Assembly: GCA_964354345.1 (NCBI GenBank)
Contig: CAYGZL010000161.1
Coordinates: 1 to 8,788, forward strand
DNA length: 8,788 bases
Direction: 5' to 3'
Source: CAYGZL01 sp964354345
GTDB taxonomy: Bacteria > Chloroflexota > Anaerolineae > Anaerolineales > UBA4823
Shown here: positions 1-6,784 of the stretch, piece after piece
Position numbering within the stretch: the first letter of the stretch is position 1
Layout: each line of letters opens with the position of its first letter
Notes under the pieces: generated by a model
Seen by the model: only the letters and a program-made list of their open reading frames with translations
The model's database searches: none
What the model was told of the DNA's origin: nothing
Position numbers and translations under genes: made by a program

Positions 1-1625
1 CCCTCCACGCGCCACACGCGCTCGGCGAAACGCTCGATGAAGTAGCGATCGTGGACAACTGCCAAAACCGCGCCTGGGAAATTCGCCAGCGCCTGCTCGA
101 ACTGGGTGCGCGAAGGGATATCCAGGTGGTTGATCGGTTCATCGAGCAGCAGGCAGGTGCAGCCCTGCGCCACAAGCCGCGCCAGCGCCAGGCGAGCGCG
201 CTGACCGTAGCTCAGCATGGCGTTGGGTTTGAGCGGTTCGTCGCCGGTGATAAGGTAGTAGGCCAGGAACGAGCGGGCTTCGGTCTCGGTCGGGAACCAG
301 TGCTGCAGTGTGGCCAAAGCCGACAATGCCGGGTCGAGATCGGTTTGCTCCTGGGTCATTACACCCAGGCGGATGCTGGCGCCCAGCCAGACCTGACCAG
401 CCAGAGGCGCCAGCTCTCCAATGATTGTACGTAACAGGGTGGTTTTTCCACAGCCATTGGGACCGGTGAGTACGACGCGTTGCCCGGCGTTCAGCTCCAG
501 GTGCAAGCCAACGAGTAAGGGGGGTATCCCGGGGTAACCCACGCTCAGCTCCTCCAACCGTACCGCCACCTTACTCTGGTGCTGCGGATCGCTGAACTCC
601 AGGCGCATGTGCCAGGATTTCTGTGGTCTTTCAACCCGATCCTGGGAATCCAGGTAGCGTTCGAGCTTTTTCTCGCGCACCCTGGCTTTAGCAGCCGTTT
701 TCTTGGCCATCGCCCGGTGGTAGTCCTTCGCCCCTTTTTGCTTCATTATCGCGCCTCCGATGCGCACCGAGCTCGCCTGGCGTTCAGTCCAGCGGGCTTG
801 TTCCTTGATCCGGACAATATCCATGTGGACGCGGCGGATTTCTTCCTGCTGGTCGCGGTAGGCTGCCCATTGGCGGTTTTGATCTGCCAGCTTCTCATCC
901 AGATAGGCGCTATAGTTGCCGGAGTATTCCTTCAGACGGTGCAGCAACGGATCAATCTCCAGGATGCGCGTGACGGTGCGGTCGAGGAATGTACGATCAT
1001 GCGAGACGATTAACACAGCTCCCGGGAAATCAGCCAGCCAACCCTCCAACCACTCCAACATGGCGATGTCCAGGTGATTGGTGGGCTCGTCGAGCAATAA
1101 TAAGTCAGGCTGACCGAGCAACACCAGGGCTAACATCAGGCGCGTCTTCTGCCCGCCACTCAAAGCGCGACAGGGTAGCGACGGGTCCACACCGTCCAAT
1201 CCCAGATGGTTCAGGATCGTGGCAGCCTGCCCACCCTCCGACCAGGCGATCCGGTTCAAGAGCGTGTCGTAACGCTGTTGTAATCCCGGCTCGGTGGAGC
1301 GTTCAGTTAATGCCTGGGCGACGGCAGACAGCTCGGTTTCCAGAGCTGCTGCGTTGCCAGTCGCCTGCCCGATCACCTGGCCGAGAGTCGCCAGCGGATC
1401 AAGCTCAAAGCCCTGGCGCAGGTAACCCAGGTGAATGTCCGCTGGACGCTGGACATGCCCGGCGTCGGGGCGCTCCTCGCCGACCAGAATGCGCAGTAAA
1501 GTCGTCTTCCCGCAGCCATTCGGACCGATCAGCCCGACCCGCTCACCGGGATTCAGGCTGAAGGTAACATTTTCGAATAAAGGGGTCAGATCGAAGGATT
1601 TCGAGACCTGATGAATACTGAACAT
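1..1625 (-). CDS. ABC-F family duplicated ATPase (partial, C-terminal end off the left edge)
   Basis: This is a soluble ABC-F protein with two ATPase domains and no membrane segment. The family acts on the ribosome, in translation factor or antibiotic-protection roles. It reads open for 541 codons from an ATG at 1625 and leaves the window without a stop; only a short tail should be missing. Domain 1 has Walker A GPNGCGKTT (34-42), signature LSGGQ (155-159), Walker B ending LLLLDEPTNHLD with D179/E180, and the H-loop His209. A charged linker rich in Lys, Arg and Glu follows (about 236-330). Domain 2 has Walker A GPNGCGKTT (388-396), a variant signature LSYGQ (471-475), LLLDEPINHLD (D495/E496) and H-loop His525. 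The start is supported by AGAGG at 1631-1635, five bases from the ATG. Whether it is a housekeeping (Uup/EttA-like) or a resistance type cannot be decided here; the structured leader leans towards an inducible one. Confidence 0.93.
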   Translation of the reverse strand, partial: MFSIHQVSKSFDLTPLFENVTFSLNPGERVGLIGPNGCGKTTLLRILVGEERPDAGHVQRPADIHLGYLRQGFELDPLATLGQVIGQATGNAAALETELSAVAQALTERSTEPGLQQRYDTLLNRIAWSEGGQAATILNHLGLDGVDPSLPCRALSGGQKTRLMLALVLLGQPDLLLLDEPTNHLDIAMLEWLEGWLADFPGAVLIVSHDRTFLDRTVTRILEIDPLLHRLKEYSGNYSAYLDEKLADQNRQWAAYRDQQEEIRRVHMDIVRIKEQARWTERQASSVRIGGAIMKQKGAKDYHRAMAKKTAAKARVREKKLERYLDSQDRVERPQKSWHMRLEFSDPQHQSKVAVRLEELSVGYPGIPPLLVGLHLELNAGQRVVLTGPNGCGKTTLLRTIIGELAPLAGQVWLGASIRLGVMTQEQTDLDPALSALATLQHWFPTETEARSFLAYYLITGDEPLKPNAMLSYGQRARLALARLVAQGCTCLLLDEPINHLDIPSRTQFEQALANFPGAVLAVVHDRYFIERFAERVWRVE

Positions 1626-1635
1626 ACACACCTCT

Positions 1636-1649
1636 GGAACAATTGTTCC
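1636..1649. promoter_or_regulatory. Perfect 14-bp palindrome abutting the ABC-F ribosome binding site (candidate operator)
   Basis: GGAACAATTGTTCC is its own reverse complement. It sits directly next to the AGAGG ribosome binding site and 10 bases before the ATG. It contains GAAC-N4-GTTC, the known core of Gram-positive LexA (SOS) boxes. With no loop bases it makes a poor RNA hairpin, so a dimeric DNA-binding repressor is more natural, although it lies about 120 bases downstream of the predicted transcription start, which is unusual for a LexA site. Confidence 0.4.
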
Positions 1650-1653
1650 GCGA

Positions 1654-1668
1654 TACGCCAACGGCGTA
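1654..1668 (-). promoter_or_regulatory. Leader hairpin 2 of the ABC-F transcript
   Basis: TACGCC and GGCGTA form a perfect 6-bp stem around the 3-base loop GTT, just downstream of hairpin 1 in the same leader. On the minus strand its CGCCGTT segment is also complementary, with one bulged base, to AACCGGCG inside hairpin 1. The two hairpins could therefore be in competition with an alternative pairing. The function is inferred; the inverted repeat itself is seen directly. Confidence 0.4.
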
Positions 1669-1676
1669 AAACCAAT

Positions 1677-1704
1677 ACCCTCCGGGAAATCGCCGGTTGA
1701 GGGT
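1677..1704 (-). promoter_or_regulatory. Leader hairpin 1 of the ABC-F transcript (possible attenuator)
   Basis: On the minus strand the arms ACCCTC (1699-1704) and GAGGGT (1677-1682) pair perfectly. An inner CGG/CCG pairing follows after a three-base bulge. The stem is followed by ATTGGTTTT, a weak U-rich stretch, so it could act as a terminator-like attenuator. It lies within the inferred leader, about 50 bases before the start codon. The tail is poorer than that of a classical intrinsic terminator, so the attenuator role is an inference. Confidence 0.4.
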
Positions 1705-1775
1705 TGCGTCTGGTTGTTGAGGTGTTAGCGAGTCATACAGGTCTCATTTCAGATAGATATGCCTAGAACGGAGAA

Positions 1776-1804
1776 ATCATACCAGAAGGAGTCTATTTTT
1801 TCAA
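1776..1804 (-). promoter_or_regulatory. Sigma70-type promoter of the ABC-F gene
   Basis: On the minus strand a -35 TTGAAA (1799-1804) and a -10 TATGAT (1776-1781) are separated by exactly 17 bases. Both differ from consensus at one position. Transcription would start near 1768-1769, giving a leader of about 143 nt before the ABC-F ATG at 1625. This is the best promoter in the window and it points away from the cupin gene. Confidence 0.75.
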
Positions 1805-1891
1805 GTACAATATTAACCCCGAAATTAATGAAGATATCATTCATAACCGGCGCTAAACTACACGCATATTGGTTCCAACTGGAGAAAAACA

Positions 1892-2212
1892 ATGCCCCCC
1901 ACCTACCATTTCCAACCTGATTTGACCAAAGCCATTCCTGAAATCCCCAGCGACAGCATCTTGAGCCGCACATTCTTCCAGGATGAGCATTTCAAAGCCA
2001 TCCTGTTCGGTTTCGCCCCAGGACAGGAGCTCTCCCAACACACCGCCTCCGTGCCAGCGATTATCCATATCCTGAGCGGCGAGGCGCGCCTGACCCTGGG
2101 CGAGGACAGCTACGAAGCGCAGGCTGGCGCCTGGGTGCACATGCCCGCCAATCTGCCCCACAGCCTGCTGGCCCGCACCCCGGTCAGCATGCTTTTACTG
2201 ATGTTGAAATAA
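1892..2212 (+). CDS. Small single-domain cupin protein
   Basis: This 106-residue protein is one beta-barrel cupin domain of the conserved-barrel (cupin_2) type. The first cupin motif runs through PGQELSQH-TASVPAIIHILSGE (43-64) with His50. The second is around GAWVHMPANLPH (79-90) with His90. The position of the usual second metal His in motif 1 is Ala52, as in the cupin subgroup with an 'HTAP.DA' style motif, so metal binding may be reduced or rearranged. The substrate cannot be predicted; small cupins of this type are often stress-related or act as accessory sugar or metabolite binders. GGAG at 1881-1884 lies seven bases before the ATG. It is the only plus-strand gene, divergent from the ABC-F gene and convergent with the tandem PH-like gene, with 34 bases between the stops. 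No convincing promoter was found ahead of it. Confidence 0.9.
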   Translation: MPPTYHFQPDLTKAIPEIPSDSILSRTFFQDEHFKAILFGFAPGQELSQHTASVPAIIHILSGEARLTLGEDSYEAQAGAWVHMPANLPHSLLARTPVSMLLLMLK

Positions 2213-2246
2213 TGCGACTCAGGACCGGCTGCCCGGTTCGTGCCCC

Positions 2247-3179
2247 TTACAGTCTGGTGCGCCGCGACCACAGCCACAGGGCTTTATAAGACTGTTGCAG
2301 CGGGAGGCGTAATTGTTGCAGGCGAGCCATAAATAGAATTTTAAGGGCGCGTTGGTTCGGCCCATACCATTTCCCCGGACCGGGAAGCGCCAGGAGTTTC
2401 TCCTCGCCAATCATTACTATCGCCTCACCAGCCGGGCTGATCAATACCCCGCGCACATCTTTCCACTCGATGCCATATTCACCGTGCCATTTCTTCACGC
2501 GCAGGCGGAATGGATCCATCTCCAACCAGCCCGAGACGGATAACGCCAACAAGTAACCCGGAATGACCAGCACCAGCGCACTCCATTGCCCGGCGACTGA
2601 CCGCTGCGAGGCCATTAACAAGTAGATCACCCCGCCTAACCCGAGGAAAATCCACCCGATTATTTTCTCCCAGCGGTAGAAATTTACCCGCAGCGGATGT
2701 GCCAGGCTGGCGAGGAAAGCTGCGCTCTCCTTCTGCCAGCGGATATATTGGGGAAGTTTTTTATAGGAATCGGCTGCAGCAACCTCCTGCGGAACACGTG
2801 AAAATACTGCTTTGCACAGGCTTGGACCATCCAGGTAGCGCAGTGGTACGGCAATAATTATCTCGTTACTGCCCAGGAACAGCACCTCCGGGATATTATC
2901 ACTGCTGGTCCATACCGCCCGGATATCCGCCCAGGGCAGGTGGAAGGTTTGGGCGCCGATCTGACCGGATATTTCCTGGGCGTCCAACCGCACCCGGGTG
3001 CGCAACTCACTATAAATGACGCCGATCAGCCAGAAAGGCATCATCAATGAACCGGCCGCGCTCAGGATAAGCAGGGTCTGATCCATGAAATAGAAGGCGG
3101 CCGCGGTCAACCCTAGATAGAGCAGGAGAACCCCGCCAACCGTGATGATCCAATAGCGCAGACGAGTCTTAAAAATCAT
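2247..3179 (-). CDS. Membrane protein with two tandem TM-TM-PH-like units
   Basis: The 310 residues look like an internal duplication. Helices at about 9-31 and 35-56 are followed by a beta-rich stretch (58-130) opening ELRTRVRLDAQEI and containing LPWADIRAVW. Helices at about 172-190 and 199-218 are followed by a second such stretch (220-290) opening EMDPFRLRVKKWHGEYG and containing IEWKDVRGVLI. The pattern 'strand, W-x-D-I/V-R, strand' after a helical hairpin resembles bacterial PH-like (bPH) domains; this is a fold-level inference, not a family match. The gene follows the kinase stop by 9 bases and has no visible ribosome binding site before its ATG, so translation is probably coupled to the kinase. 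It is likely a membrane partner or substrate of the kinase. There is no catalytic motif. The reading frame is solid; the function is unknown. Confidence 0.85.
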   Translation of the reverse strand: MIFKTRLRYWIITVGGVLLLYLGLTAAAFYFMDQTLLILSAAGSLMMPFWLIGVIYSELRTRVRLDAQEISGQIGAQTFHLPWADIRAVWTSSDNIPEVLFLGSNEIIIAVPLRYLDGPSLCKAVFSRVPQEVAAADSYKKLPQYIRWQKESAAFLASLAHPLRVNFYRWEKIIGWIFLGLGGVIYLLMASQRSVAGQWSALVLVIPGYLLALSVSGWLEMDPFRLRVKKWHGEYGIEWKDVRGVLISPAGEAIVMIGEEKLLALPGPGKWYGPNQRALKILFMARLQQLRLPLQQSYKALWLWSRRTRL

Positions 3180-3188
3180 GAATGAAGA

Positions 3189-6100
3189 TTATCGTTTCAA
3201 CTGTTCGATATAGCCGCGCAGCTCTTTATGGAGCTCGTCGCAGTTAGTAGCCAGGGAGCCCTTGGAGGCCACCTTCCCACGCAAGGTAATCAGCAAAGGA
3301 CCAGTGGAGAGAGGGTTGAACTCTATGCGAACATCGGTGGGAAATGTTTTTATATCACCACTCAACATCTTCCCGCTGGTCGAACCGCGACTGAGGAACA
3401 ATACAGATGGGGTACGGGTTTCTACTTTGTATTTCGCCCGGGTAGAAAAATAGTTTCTGGTCTGGTTAATGATTTCTGTCAGCGCCGGAGCGCCATTCCC
3501 GACCTTCACTTCGGCGTTCAATTCGACATCCTGTGACATCCCTAATAAACCTTGTTTTGGGATCACCCAGCCACCTCGGAGCTCAACGGTTCGCTCTACT
3601 GGTTGTGCCGGGGGAACACTTGGAACGGATATTTTGTCTGCTGGCAGGATCGGTTGTACATCGGAAAAGTAATTCACATCCGGCCGGCGAGCTGGTGTGG
3701 GGGTTTCAGAAGGCTTTGCGGTTGAAGGAGTTGAGCGCTCCGGTGTAATTAACGGAGCGCGAGTATCAACAGGAGCGAGTTTTATATCCGGTCGGTTGAT
3801 CGGGCCGCGTGGCTCGATCCGCGGCGCGAGATCGCCAGATGGCGCCGGGGAGGCTGATTCAGAACGAGTTGCGCGATCCGCCGGTGTGGCAACAGTTTTC
3901 AACGGTTCGATGGCTTTTTGGATGCCGGTGAGATCAGCTTCAAGGGTCTGCACCCCGGCCAGCTCCGCTTCATTCTGAGTGCCCAAAAAGCGTGCTGCCA
4001 ACCAATGCGCTTCGATCAATACCTGGGAAAATTTCCCCAGTACTTCCTGGGATACCTGCTGGACAGCCATAACTGCCTGAGAAGCGACCTCTCTTCGATT
4101 GGTCCTGGCTTTTAATCCCTGCTGTTCACGCTGCTCAGTATTTTGCCTAAGTTCCTGTTGTTCCTGCTCCCCAATCAAATCAACTCCGCTGCGTGAACGA
4201 CGATAATAACTCCCGACACCCAGACCGGCAGAGAAAAGCAGACCAACCATGAAGAATGGACCGGTGAATTCATCATTCTGTGAGCCAGCAGCCATACAGA
4301 ATAATAGCGCAGCAAGCAACACTAACGCACCGAGCAGGTACATACCACCCGCATTGGTACCTTTCTTGATGTAATCGCTGAAGGCGTAGATGCCAAATAT
4401 AATCAAGCCCAACGAACCGATAATAAGAATTAAAGTCAACTCTGATCTTGCGTCTTGAAGAGCCAGGTAATCAGCGATGGCGATCGCGCCGATCACACCC
4501 AAATCATAATTTTCAAAAAAACGAACCTTGTAACTTTTCGCCGCCAGGTAGCCTGCCGCCAGCGGAAATGCCAGGTAAGCAAAGCCACGACCAGCTTCTA
4601 CCACACTAGATCCGATAAAACCCAGAATGAATGCCGCGATGATTATTCCCCAGCGAATGATATTTACAGTAACGTTGAGACGTTCCGTCTTGGCACGATA
4701 TTGACTGTGAATGTCAGATACCCGCTGCTCATGCTGCACCTGGATCTGTTTATCCTCCTTATCCAACTCCTGCATGCGCACCTGGGCTTTGGCAATCAGG
4801 TCTCGCGCCTTTTCAACCAACCTGCGCGCTTCATCCTTGAGCTGGTCAATCCGGCTGCGCCCACGACCCAGGGAATCCTGGTATGACTCATAGGCCGCTC
4901 GATCAGCCTCAATGCCGGGTGCCTGGACACCCTTGTAGTCCAGGATGGGCAGGGGGTCTTCGGGCGTCTGGGGAAAGTTGAGCACAATCGAGGTCAGGCG
5001 GGCAGAAAGGTGAACCGCACGCGCCAGGTCAGATTTGTAGGCGCTCAATGTCTCCTCCGCCCGTGCATACCAGACCTGGGCAGTCTGATAGGCAGCCGTG
5101 ATCTCTGCGGTCGCCAGACCGGCCGCGCCGCGCAAGGAATGGTACAGGCCAATGAGCTGGTAGGCGCGCCCGCGCAATTCGCCAACGCGCTGAGCGCGCT
5201 CACGGCGGTCATCAATCTTGACGACGAAGGGATCTAGCTCAGCACTTTCCCAAAGCAGGGCTAACCGCTGTAAATGTCGCGCGGCGGCCAGCACCTTCGC
5301 CGGTTCCGCTCGGGACTGGAGTTCGCTGGTAGGCACAGCCACACTGCCATGCACCAACACCTGCCGCCAGGCCTCCACTGCTTTCTGGTAACGCTCGCGC
5401 AATTGGGGGGCGATGCTGCGCCCATACTCATACGCGCGCACATCCAATGACATCCCAGGGGCAAGTTTGAAACTATCAAGAAAGTTCTGTCCTTCCGTGT
5501 GAAGGCTGTCATGCTCTTGCCAACCAACCGAGCGAGAGAGCTGGGCTTCGCAGGCCGGGCAGCTCTGCTGGTCAGCCTCGCTGTCGAAGGTGTAACCACA
5601 TTGAGAACACAACCAGGCGCCCTGACCACCACGCTCATCTACTTTTTTCGCTTCCGCTTCCCGACTGGGCGTACCAAACAAAGAAGAGATTGGTGTGGGT
5701 CGCGCTGAACCGAGTAACTCCTGCCTGACTTCGAGAGCGGTATCATATCGGTCATCGGGTTGCTTTTCCAGGCAGCGCAGGACAATTTTCTCCAGGTTGG
5801 CGGGGATGCCATCGCGCAGAGCGGTGGGCGAGATAGGCTTTTCCTTGGTATGCATCTGCATCACCGCCAGCTCATTGCCCACAAATGGCACTGTGCCCGT
5901 CAAAAGCTCATACAGCATGATGCCCAGGGAGTAGATATCTGAGCGGCGGTCCAGATCAGAGACGCCGCGGACTTGTTCGGGGCTCATATAAGCCATCGTG
6001 CCGATGCGCATACCGGTGCGAGTAAAGTGCGTATCTTCCTGGATGCGGGCGATACCAAAATCGATTAACATCACCCGCCCATTCGTAGCGATCAACACAT

Positions 6101-6644
6101 TGTCCGGTTTCAGGTCACGGTGGATCACGCCGTGTTCATGGGCGTAAGCCAAGGCGTTGCATACATCCGCGGCTACCTGCACCACCAAACCCACCTCGAG
6201 CGCCTGGTAGGGTTGGGCTAATTCCCGCAATAAGGTGACATCCTCATCTTCCCGTTCCAGCGTGACATCCAGGTCGAGCTTCTCGCGCAGGCGGGTGGCT
6301 TCGTCTTCTCCTTCCTGCACATCATGGGCGCCCTTCTTGGCCAGGATACTGCGCAAGGTGGGGCCATCAATATATTCCATGACCATGAAATACAAACCGC
6401 CGGACTGAGCGAAATCGTACACTTCGACGATATTGGGGTGCTTCAGTGAAAAAGTAGCCTCAGCTTCGCGGCGAAAACGGTCAATGAAGCGCGGATTTCG
6501 CGCCAATCGCTCATCCAACACTTTGATCGTCACCGGTCGATCGAATTCAGCCTGATAGCCCTTATAGACGGTGGCAAACCCACCTTCCCCAAGCTGGCTG
6601 ACGATACGGTAGGGGCCTAAGGTTTGTCCTGGCTCAAGTGGCAT
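3189..6644 (-). CDS. Large membrane-anchored Ser/Thr protein kinase with zinc ribbon
   Basis: This is a Hanks-type (PknB-like) kinase of 1151 residues, which transfers phosphate from ATP to Ser/Thr on proteins. The kinase domain spans about 12-312: glycine loop GEGGFATV (19-26), ATP lysine K41, helix-C Glu60, HRDLKPDN (175-182), DFG (195-197), activation segment with T205, T208, T210 and T216, SPE (221-223), and D236. All catalytic residues are present, so it should be active. A charged insertion lies at about 107-143. A zinc ribbon follows, C346-x2-C349-x12-C362-x2-C365. Residues 395-657 are mainly helical, with a coiled coil near 597-655. Four to six membrane helices lie between 658 and 814. 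Then come a Gln/Glu-rich helical stretch (825-885), a Pro-rich linker (914-1015) and an unassigned C-terminal domain (1016-1151). The linker and C-terminal domain may lie on the cytoplasmic side if the number of helices is even. The start is well supported by AAGGAGG at 6649-6655. Its downstream neighbour is the tandem PH-like gene, in the same operon. Confidence 0.95.
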   Translation of the reverse strand: MPLEPGQTLGPYRIVSQLGEGGFATVYKGYQAEFDRPVTIKVLDERLARNPRFIDRFRREAEATFSLKHPNIVEVYDFAQSGGLYFMVMEYIDGPTLRSILAKKGAHDVQEGEDEATRLREKLDLDVTLEREDEDVTLLRELAQPYQALEVGLVVQVAADVCNALAYAHEHGVIHRDLKPDNVLIATNGRVMLIDFGIARIQEDTHFTRTGMRIGTMAYMSPEQVRGVSDLDRRSDIYSLGIMLYELLTGTVPFVGNELAVMQMHTKEKPISPTALRDGIPANLEKIVLRCLEKQPDDRYDTALEVRQELLGSARPTPISSLFGTPSREAEAKKVDERGGQGAWLCSQCGYTFDSEADQQSCPACEAQLSRSVGWQEHDSLHTEGQNFLDSFKLAPGMSLDVRAYEYGRSIAPQLRERYQKAVEAWRQVLVHGSVAVPTSELQSRAEPAKVLAAARHLQRLALLWESAELDPFVVKIDDRRERAQRVGELRGRAYQLIGLYHSLRGAAGLATAEITAAYQTAQVWYARAEETLSAYKSDLARAVHLSARLTSIVLNFPQTPEDPLPILDYKGVQAPGIEADRAAYESYQDSLGRGRSRIDQLKDEARRLVEKARDLIAKAQVRMQELDKEDKQIQVQHEQRVSDIHSQYRAKTERLNVTVNIIRWGIIIAAFILGFIGSSVVEAGRGFAYLAFPLAAGYLAAKSYKVRFFENYDLGVIGAIAIADYLALQDARSELTLILIIGSLGLIIFGIYAFSDYIKKGTNAGGMYLLGALVLLAALLFCMAAGSQNDEFTGPFFMVGLLFSAGLGVGSYYRRSRSGVDLIGEQEQQELRQNTEQREQQGLKARTNRREVASQAVMAVQQVSQEVLGKFSQVLIEAHWLAARFLGTQNEAELAGVQTLEADLTGIQKAIEPLKTVATPADRATRSESASPAPSGDLAPRIEPRGPINRPDIKLAPVDTRAPLITPERSTPSTAKPSETPTPARRPDVNYFSDVQPILPADKISVPSVPPAQPVERTVELRGGWVIPKQGLLGMSQDVELNAEVKVGNGAPALTEIINQTRNYFSTRAKYKVETRTPSVLFLSRGSTSGKMLSGDIKTFPTDVRIEFNPLSTGPLLITLRGKVASKGSLATNCDELHKELRGYIEQLKR
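6222..6275 (-). repeat. In-frame tandem 27-bp repeat inside the kinase insertion
   Basis: Two adjacent 27-base units encode DLDVTLERE (residues 124-132) and DEDVTLLRE (133-141), with seven of nine residues identical. At DNA level 18 of 27 bases agree, so the duplication is old or maintained at protein level. It lies in the charged insertion between the hinge and helix E of the kinase domain. Confidence 0.7.
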
Positions 6645-6660
6645 AAACCCTCCTTAATAC

Positions 6661-6687
6661 GGTTTGCAGGTTTAAGGTTACAGGTTG
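6661..6687. repeat. Short 7-8 bp periodic GGTT repeat in the kinase leader
   Basis: GGTT recurs at 6661, 6669, 6676 and 6683 (AACC on the minus strand), with spacing 8, 7 and 7. The block lies between the candidate -10 element and the ribosome binding site of the kinase gene. It may be a direct-repeat regulator site or simple-sequence decay; nothing else supports either. Confidence 0.35.
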
Positions 6688-6743
6688 ATAATTGAAAGTA
6701 AATAACATGGCAATCCGTTAATCCAACGCTAATACAGAAGACT

Positions 6744-6749
6744 ATTATA
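6744..6749 (-). promoter_or_regulatory. Candidate -10 element of the kinase operon
   Basis: A perfect TATAAT lies on the minus strand about 95 bases before the kinase ATG, in an AT-rich gap of 140 bases after the hydrolase gene. The -35 position at 17-base spacing reads CTCCGA and is poor, so an activator or another sigma factor would be needed if it is used. It suggests that the kinase and PH-like genes have a promoter separate from the hydrolase. Confidence 0.4.
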
Positions 6750-6784
6750 CAACACCCTCGGTTTGTTCGGAGAGCTAAATCAGG

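Noticed and set aside
579..1561. Plus-strand open frames of 144 and 190 codons (579-1013 and 989-1561)
   Set aside because: They are antisense to the ABC-F gene, whose Walker and signature motifs are clear. Their Pro/Arg/Ser-rich translations look like frame shadows.
1725..1736. Three-codon leader frame M-T-R-stop ahead of the ABC-F gene
   Set aside because: So short a frame is expected by chance and has no clear ribosome binding site; mentioned only as part of the leader finding, not as a gene.
1828..1844. Inverted repeat ATGAA-N7-TTCAT in the gap between the ABC-F and cupin genes
   Set aside because: Five-base arms in AT-rich DNA are expected by chance, and no promoter for the cupin gene fits around it.
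1749..2161. Minus-strand frames of 74 and 102 codons over the cupin gene and its upstream gap
   Set aside because: The cupin motifs on the plus strand are convincing. These frames are antisense to it and have no domain signal or good ribosome binding site.
2224..2237. Hairpin ACCGG-CTGC-CCGGT between the convergent cupin and PH-like genes
   Set aside because: The position suits a shared terminator, but the stem is only 5 bp and there is no T-tract on either strand.
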